Assembly: GCA_014529385.2 (NCBI GenBank)
Contig: CM043950.1
Location: 157,017,545-157,081,544 of the forward strand
Source of the DNA: Adiantum capillus-veneris
Taxonomy: Eukaryota; Streptophyta; Polypodiopsida; Polypodiales; Pteridaceae
Length of the DNA stretch: 64,000 nucleotides
Direction of reading: 5' to 3'
Below are positions 58,646 to 64,000 of this stretch, piece by piece; position 1 is the stretch's first letter, and every line of letters begins with the position of its first letter. The notes beneath the pieces are model-generated. The model ran no database searches. It saw only the letters and a program-made list of their open reading frames with translations, and was not told the origin of the DNA. Made by a program: the position numbers and the translations under genes.

Positions 58646-58768
58646 ATGGCTCCAAAGCGTGCTCGAACACAAGGCGCTAATGATCATGAAGCCGTTATAA
58701 GTAACGGGGGAACTCCTGCGGAACATGCTATGTCTCCACCAATCGGACCAATCGGAACTATGGTACAG
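58646..58768 (+). CDS. Possible first coding exon of a gypsy gag (41 codons)
   Basis: Starts MAPKRARTQG, typical of chromovirus-type gag N-termini, and ends MVQ at a GT donor (CAG-GTTAGT). The frame of the gag body at 60668 has a TAG directly before it and no ATG, but an AG acceptor (TTGCATAG) precedes 60668 in matching phase. Splicing 58768 to 60668 would give gag a start. The difficulty is that the PBS (59858) would then lie inside the intron and this exon inside or before the LTR. Alternatively, it is a leftover from another element. Confidence 0.4.
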
Positions 58769-59023
58769 GTTAGTATTGCAGTTTCAAGTTATGCATCATT
58801 GCATATGCGAGACCATAGGAATATATTATTTACCTTATGAAAAGAAAACACGGACCGAAACCACGGGGCTTAACCCCAAGAAACTCGTCATATGTTTGAC
58901 CAGTAGGAAAGATTGTCTGGTTAAACTGGTTGCTATAGGAAAGAATGTTTGTCCAAAACCTTCGGTATGGTTTCTCTCAAGTCTCTCTACTTATTAGCGC
59001 TAGTATTATGTGGCAGTTGCCGA

Positions 59024-59185
59024 GGCGTGAGATGACGCCCAGGATGGCACCACTGATGCTGTGGTGGAAGTACACCCGGATTAGCCCAGTTGGATATTGC
59101 AGTTTTGTTTTGCCATGGCGTGAGGATGACGCCCAGATTGGCACCGTTGTTGCTGTGGCGGGAGTACGTCCAGATTAGCACAACG
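59024..59185. repeat. Direct duplication, 93-bp period
   Basis: GGCGTGAGATGACGCCCAGG...GATTAGCCCA (59024-59095) and GGCGTGAGGATGACGCCCAG...GATTAGCACA (59117-59185) are about 85% alike by eye. Both contain TGCTGTGG and GTACnnCC. GC-rich compared with their surroundings. Confidence 0.75.
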
Positions 59186-59471
59186 AGTAGTTGTCGAGCA
59201 GTATGGGACACTTGTGAGGACAAGGGTTTTTATAAATAATGTATATACCGATCGGACATAATAGCGCTAGTAGAGATTCTTGAGTGAACCTAATCCAAGG
59301 GTTGTTGGTTTAAAATTAGACGACTTCTTGTTTGACTATTGTTTGTAATACTGTTTGAAGGGCTGTTTTAACGAACCAGTATCATAAATAAAGTAAAGGA
59401 ACATGTATGTTTAAACAATGTGGTAGTAATTAGATAACAAAAGAAAGGTGAGTGTGGTGTGGAAAGTGGGA

Positions 59472-59525
59472 GAATGATACCCCGACGGTATCATTCTATG
59501 GACAGGTGGACCCGATGAGTCGGGT
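59472..59525. other. Two perfect hairpins in the candidate LTR
   Basis: GAATGATACC and GGTATCATTC (59472-59481 and 59487-59496, 5-nt loop) form a perfect 10-bp stem. ACCCGA-TGAG-TCGGGT (59510-59525) is a second stem with a tetraloop. They lie 330-390 bp before the PBS, a position consistent with R/U5. Possible roles are RNA packaging or polyadenylation control; this is inference. Confidence 0.6.
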
Positions 59526-59857
59526 AACTTTCCAACGCTAGAATTTTATTTTATTTTATTAGTCATAAATCTTAAAAGAGACAAACCTTGGCGGCTGTGC
59601 TTCTGAAACATGGGGAAAAAAGCGCACAAGTTGGTCACTCTAAGATTTATACCTTTAGGTATAGTTGATTATAGATAGTTTATAGATAGGGTTATGGTGG
59701 TCACGCTCCTCCATAGCGAGATAGGACCAATCCTTCACTAACGGTTCATGCTCGTAGCTAGTAGTAGCTAAGGCAATGTCCATTGGTTTTTCTTCTTAGG
59801 ATTGGAGATCTATCAAAGGTACTCCGCTCCTCTCAAAAAGGGGCAGGGACCTCACAC

Positions 59858-59869
59858 TGGTATCAGAGC
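59858..59869 (+). other. Primer-binding site of the right-end gypsy (Met type)
   Basis: TGGTATCAGAGC, a perfect 12-base match to the initiator-Met PBS, one base after CTCACA, the probable LTR end. The left LTR edge was not found; a candidate start is TGTGAGGAC near 59212, but the LTR may be longer. Confidence 0.85.
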
Positions 59870-60101
59870 CTAGGTTAAAGCTTGGGGAGATTTTTAGATT
59901 GATGTTTGGATAATAAAGGATGCGAATGTTTGAAATAATAGAAGAACCTAGAAAAATTGTTTTGAGTTTTTATATGGTATTGAAGACTGAACTTTCCTGG
60001 TACAGGAAAATGTTCATTCAGCCTACCAGAAATTCGAGGTGTTCACCATCATGTTTGAAAATGCATGCTAATCACCAAATTATCAGTTTCAAAAAAGGGT
60101 G

Positions 60102-60491
60102 ATGATGATTTTGGATAGGGTGTTTGCACCACCTATTCCAAGGGTGCATAGAGGATGGGGCATCAACTGGAGTCCATCTGGAGGAATCTATACCATCGAT
60201 GCTGACAAGATATGGTGCATGGATACCAACCTTAAGAAACTTCGATGGGCAGAGGAGTTAAAAGTCATCGAAGTGTATCTTTTCATTGGTACTAAGAATC
60301 CGGATACTACCATTACCTTGGGAGGAGAAAAGATATCTCAGACTCAATGGGTCTATAACCAAGTTACAAAAGTTATCCATGGTGATAGGATTCGACCCAT
60401 ATGTGTATCTCATAGCTTTCAGGGGTCAAAAGAAACTTATTATTTTGATCCTTTAGCCTATCCTTTTGTAGTCACTAAACTCAAAATATAG
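60102..60491 (+). CDS. Unknown 130-aa ORF between PBS and gag
   Basis: Intact ATG-to-TAG frame in the leader. Composition is protein-like (RGWGINWSPSGGIYTID, EVYLFIGTKNPDTTITLGG, SFQGSKETYYFDPLAYPF), with no repeats or hydrophobic segment. It does not resemble gag, protease, chromodomain or an envelope protein. Position before gag recalls the extra ORF of Ogre-type elements, but the element's RT is not of that type. It may be a captured host exon or a family-specific accessory protein, and sits in the putative gag intron (58769-60667). Confidence 0.5.
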   Translation: MMILDRVFAPPIPRVHRGWGINWSPSGGIYTIDADKIWCMDTNLKKLRWAEELKVIEVYLFIGTKNPDTTITLGGEKISQTQWVYNQVTKVIHGDRIRPICVSHSFQGSKETYYFDPLAYPFVVTKLKI

Positions 60492-60667
60492 AGACATTAC
60501 AATCCTTGTACCTAAAGACTACCAACCTTGGTAGCAAAAAATGTGTATATAAATAAAGTTTGGATTAATATTATCTTTTGTTTGTATTATTGTTTGATCA
60601 AGTCTTGCCTTAAAGTGGATTAAAGTTAGAGTATCCATTAAAGTTTCACTTAATCTATATTGCATAG

Positions 60668-62054
60668 AGTGCGGTGTACACATCTCTTCAAGAGCAAAAG
60701 CTACTTCTCAAGCAAGCTAAACTTCCCTCTTTCAAAGGGGAAGGAGCCCTAGTTGAGCGCGATGCAGAAGTGTGGCTCAAAGAGATGGAGGATTATTTTG
60801 TTGCTACTGGTACTACTCCCAATAACCAAGCAATGTTGGCTATGTTTCGTCTCATCGGGGGATGCCAAGCTTTGGTGGCAACAACACTGCAAAGATAATC
60901 AAGTAGCTCAAAACACTCAAACTTGGGAAGACATTAAGTATGCTGTCAAAGGACGTTATCTTCCACCTGCACACGAATCTCTTAAGATGAATGAATTCTT
61001 CAACTTACGTCAGTTTCATCTTACAGTGGAAGAATACTACTCCAAATTTTTAACTCTTAGGCGCTATGCTCCGTCAATGAACGCAGATCAACAAGTAGCC
61101 CGTTTCTGCCAAGGGCTAAATTCTTCTTTAAATACACGTCTAGAAGCCATGAGGCCTGTAAATTTGCAAGATGCTCTTTTAAGAGCTAAACCCTTAGCTA
61201 AAGAGATGTCAAACTCTCAAAGGGTAAGAAATGGAAATTTAAGGAATGCTGGAAGGAGAGGAGGGCCTATGATGTGGAACCAAAGGCAAGTTCACCCAGT
61301 TCACCAAACTCATCCAATAGTTGCAGCTTCAGCAAATGGAGCTCAAAATGCAGATCTTAGATGCTATGAATGCAATGAGCTTGGACATTTCAGGAATGTA
61401 TGTCCTAGGCGAGTCTCCGCAACAAATACACCTACTCGAGCTAGAGGACGAGGCCAAATAATAAATCGTGGAGGAAGAAATGGAGGACGAGGTCGAGGGC
61501 GCGGAATGGCTGCGAGCGTTAATGCTATCATAGGAGAACCAACATTGGGAGAAGAACAAGAGGAAAGAGCAACTCTACATGCTGCAATTGATAACCCAAG
61601 AGAAAGACAACAATATGCTGTCATTCAAACACCTGCAAATCACCAAGGTGAAAAATTTGAGCTTCTTATTGATTGTGGTAGTACTCACTCTTTCTTGTCA
61701 CCTAAATGTTTAAGGAGGTTAGGACTTAATCAACACCCTGCAAGAAATATGAGAGTTGAATTAGCCAATGGAAAGGAGGTGTTATCTCAGTACACTTTGG
61801 GAAAAATAGATTTCAAGTTGGGAGAATACTCTACTTCTGCTACTTTTAGAACCTTACCCATAGAAATCTATGACGGAATTCTTGGAATGGATTGGTTAGC
61901 CAGTCATAATGCCAATATCCATTGTGCCCAAGGAAGTGTTACTTTTGTGGACAACCAAGGTCAAGAAGTCACTATTCAAGGCCAGAATGGACGACCAAAA
62001 GCTTACTTGGTCAAAGCTAATCGTCTTTTGAAAGGGTTACGCAAGGGTCAATAA
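60668..62054 (+). pseudogene. Gag and protease of the right-end gypsy
   Basis: Capsid: LPSFKGEGALVERDAEVWLK, then after a one-base shift near 60860, DAKLWWQQHC, TWEDIKYAVKGRYLPP, MNEFFNLRQ, VARFCQGLNSSLNTRL. Zinc knuckle CYECNELGHFRNVC (intact C-x2-C-x4-H-x4-C) at about 61363-61404, then an Arg/Gly-rich stretch. Protease: ELLIDCGSTHSFLS (Cys in place of Ser in D-S-G), then IYDGILGMDWLASH. Ends in TAA at 62052-62054. No ATG precedes the capsid in frame. One frameshift is the only lesion, so the copy is fairly young. Confidence 0.88.
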
Positions 62055-62110
62055 ATTTTTGTAGTCAAGCTAAACAAAGTAGAAAAATATTCTTCCAACC
62101 CTGAACTAAT

Positions 62111-63190
62111 GTGGTTAGAAGAATTTTTGATGTTTTCCCCACTGAACTTTTTGAACTACCACCACCTAGGGAGGTAGACCATGAAATCAAAATTTTTCCA
62201 GGTAGTGAACCAGTTTCAAGAGCGCCGTACAAGATGTCACTTCCAGAGGCTATAGAACTCAAGGATCAGCTCAAACAGTTGATTGAGCAAGGGTTTATCC
62301 AACCTAGTACATCTCCATGGGGTGCACCTGTTCTCTTCCAAAAGAAAAAGGATGGCTCTCTTCGACTTTGCATAGATTATAGGGGCCTAAATCAGGGTAC
62401 CATCAAGAATAAATATCCAATTCCTCGTATTGATGAGATGCTGGAAAGATTACATGGAGCCAAAATATTCACAAAGATCGATCTTCGATCTGGCTATCAT
62501 CAAATTCGAATCCAGGAGGCTGATATCTCCAAAACATCTTTCAGCACTCGTTATGGTCATTACGAATTTACAGTGATGGCTTTCGGACTTACGAATGCTC
62601 CTGCAACTTTCAATCGTCTGATGCATGATATCTTTAGAGAATTCTTGGACGATTTTGTCCTAGTATTCTTTGACGATATCTTAATTTATTCCAAATCAGA
62701 GGAAGAGCATGAAGGACATGTTAGGAAAGTGTTAGAGCTTTTACGCCGAAATAAGCTGTATGCAAAGAAAAGCAAATGTACCTTCTTTACCCCTAAGGTC
62801 TGCTACTTAGGGTTTATCATTTCACCTGAAGGAGTCTCTATTGACCCTGACAAAGTCAAAGATATTGTGGAATGGCCTCAACCCACTTCACAAACCGAAG
62901 TCAGAGGGTTCTTAGGTATCACAGGGTGGTACAGGATCTTTGTAAAGAACTCTGCTCTTGAAGTTGCACCACTAACCAAATTGCTAAAGAAAGGAGCTAC
63001 AATACTTTGGGAAGAAAAACATGAATCTTGCTTTCAACAGCTTAAGGAGTATCTTGCTTCAGAACCTCTCTTAAAACGTCCAAACTTCACCCAAGAATTC
63101 GAGGTGATCACAGATGCTAGTAACCTTGCATTAGGACGAGTCCTTACTCAAAGAAGGAAGGCCTATAGCTTATACTTCTCGGAAGCTTAG
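62111..63190 (+). pseudogene. Reverse transcriptase and RNase H start, right-end gypsy
   Basis: Uninterrupted frame with all RT motifs: [82 protein letters not shown], then [16 protein letters not shown] at the RNase H start. The first codon shown is GTG; the frame is open upstream to near 62054, so translation probably reads through or shifts from the protease. A one-base shift near 63158 moves RNase H to the next frame. Confidence 0.9.
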
Positions 63191-64000
63191 GATTCATGAA
63201 GTGAATTATGCTACACATGATTTAGAATTGCTAGCATTTATTCATGCTCTCAAGCTATGGAGACATTATCTATTGGGACGCAAATTCCAGTTGGTAACGG
63301 ATCACAAGAGCCTTAAGTGGATTTTTATCCAATCTAACCTTAACATGAGACAGAGGAGATGGATAGAGATCATGCACGAATATGATTTTGATATTAAATT
63401 TAGACCAGGTAAGGATAATGTTGTAATAGATGCCCTAAGCCGTAATGCTTTTCTAGGGGCAGTTTCCATGGCTAACAACCCTATTTTAGACAAGGTCTCG
63501 GATGCTGCTGCCAGAGATGCAGATGACCAGATGCTTGCTAGTATCCTACGTGAAGAGAGGGTATCATCAAATCATCCTAAACCTCTACATTACTCCTTAG
63601 AATATGGGAAAATTTACTATAGGAAACGACTATGCATACCTAAGGATATTACCCTAAGGAATGCTATCCTATATGAAGCACATGATGGCCCAACTTCAGG
63701 ACATCCATGTTATGCCAAAACCATCAATGCAATTCGTAGAAGTTACTATTGGCAAGGTATGAAGGGTGATGTCCTTCGCTATGTCAAGCAGTGTTTGTCT
63801 TGTCAAAGGATTAAGGCAGAGAGACTAAAGATGCCAGGTAAATTACATCCTTTAGAAATTCCCCAAATGAAATGGGAATGTATTAGCATGGACTTTATCA
63901 CCGGGTTTCCTTCTGTCCAAGCTGGCTATGATTCAATCATGGTCATAGTCGACTTGCTTACTAAAGTGGCTCACTTAATCCCAGTCAAGACAACCTTTAC
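63158..64000 (+). pseudogene. RNase H (rest) and integrase, truncated by the window edge
   Basis: After the frame change: [47 protein letters not shown] (RNase H; VIDALS in place of VADALS), then integrase HDGPTSGHPCYAKT and CLSCQRIK (HHCC zinc finger) and the start of the core, ECISMDFITGFP and IVDLLTKVAHLIPVK (first catalytic D). No stop is seen to the end of the window. The second D, the E and the 3' LTR lie beyond. Confidence 0.88.

Noticed and set aside
59505-59535. Hammerhead ribozyme (CCGATGAGTCGGGTAAC resembles CUGAUGAG plus stem II)
   Set aside because: The core lacks CUGAUGA and GAAA in the right places and no stem I/III could be formed. The CTGATGAG strings near 1376 and 41463 also lack a downstream GAAAC.

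Overview
The window looks like intergenic DNA from a large, repeat-rich land-plant genome. It holds Ty1/copia and Ty3/gypsy elements with plant PBS types, a chromodomain-type gypsy, a dual-RNase H gypsy of the Tat/Ogre kind, a plant CACTA (En/Spm) transposon, and relics of plant genes (RZ-1-like glycine-rich RNA-binding protein, HIPP-type metal-binding protein). Long GA/CT, AT and poly-C tracts are frequent. The species cannot be named from the sequence; a seed-free plant or a gymnosperm would fit, but this is a guess. No intact host gene was found: every long coding region is mobile-element protein or a damaged copy of a host gene.

Layout. 1-5780: a possible minus-strand LTR with a 24-bp palindrome repeated every ~285 bp, a truncated copia polyprotein relic (1920-3830), and a diverged FCP1/NIF-phosphatase-like gene relic (4246-5557). 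5781-9675: a ~3.9-kb mosaic unit (unknown ORFs, microsatellites, RZ-1-like retrocopy, tRNA-like sequence, copia integrase fragment). 9676-55230: a second tandem copy of that unit, split by three large insertions. 55231-64000: gypsy and copia fragments, a hairpin-forming minisatellite, and the 5' half of a fairly well preserved gypsy element (PBS 59858, gag-protease-RT-RNase H-integrase running off the right edge).

The three insertions can be dated relative to the duplication because the first unit preserves the empty sites. (1) A minus-strand chromovirus-like gypsy array, LTR-internal-LTR-internal-LTR, at 11868-25327 with TSD ACCAT. (2) A ~20-kb LTR element at 26135-46186 that encodes a Gag and an unknown second ORF but no recognisable pol; it contains a complete nested Tat/Ogre-like element (29487-40567) with the same primer-binding site, and its right LTR contains a 611-bp foldback. 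(3) A CACTA transposon at 46234-54323 with TSD TCG, carrying degenerate TNP2 and TnpA-like genes and a captured HIPP gene fragment ending in a CaaX box.

How the parts relate: the pol-less outer element and the dual-RNase H element share an 18-nt PBS, which suggests that the first could be mobilised in trans by proteins of the second. Almost all coding regions have stops or frameshifts, so the window records past activity rather than a working system. The elements most worth experimental follow-up are the gag-only element, the HIPP capture in the CACTA, the foldback, and the right-end gypsy, whose gag appears to need splicing and whose leader carries an extra 130-aa ORF.
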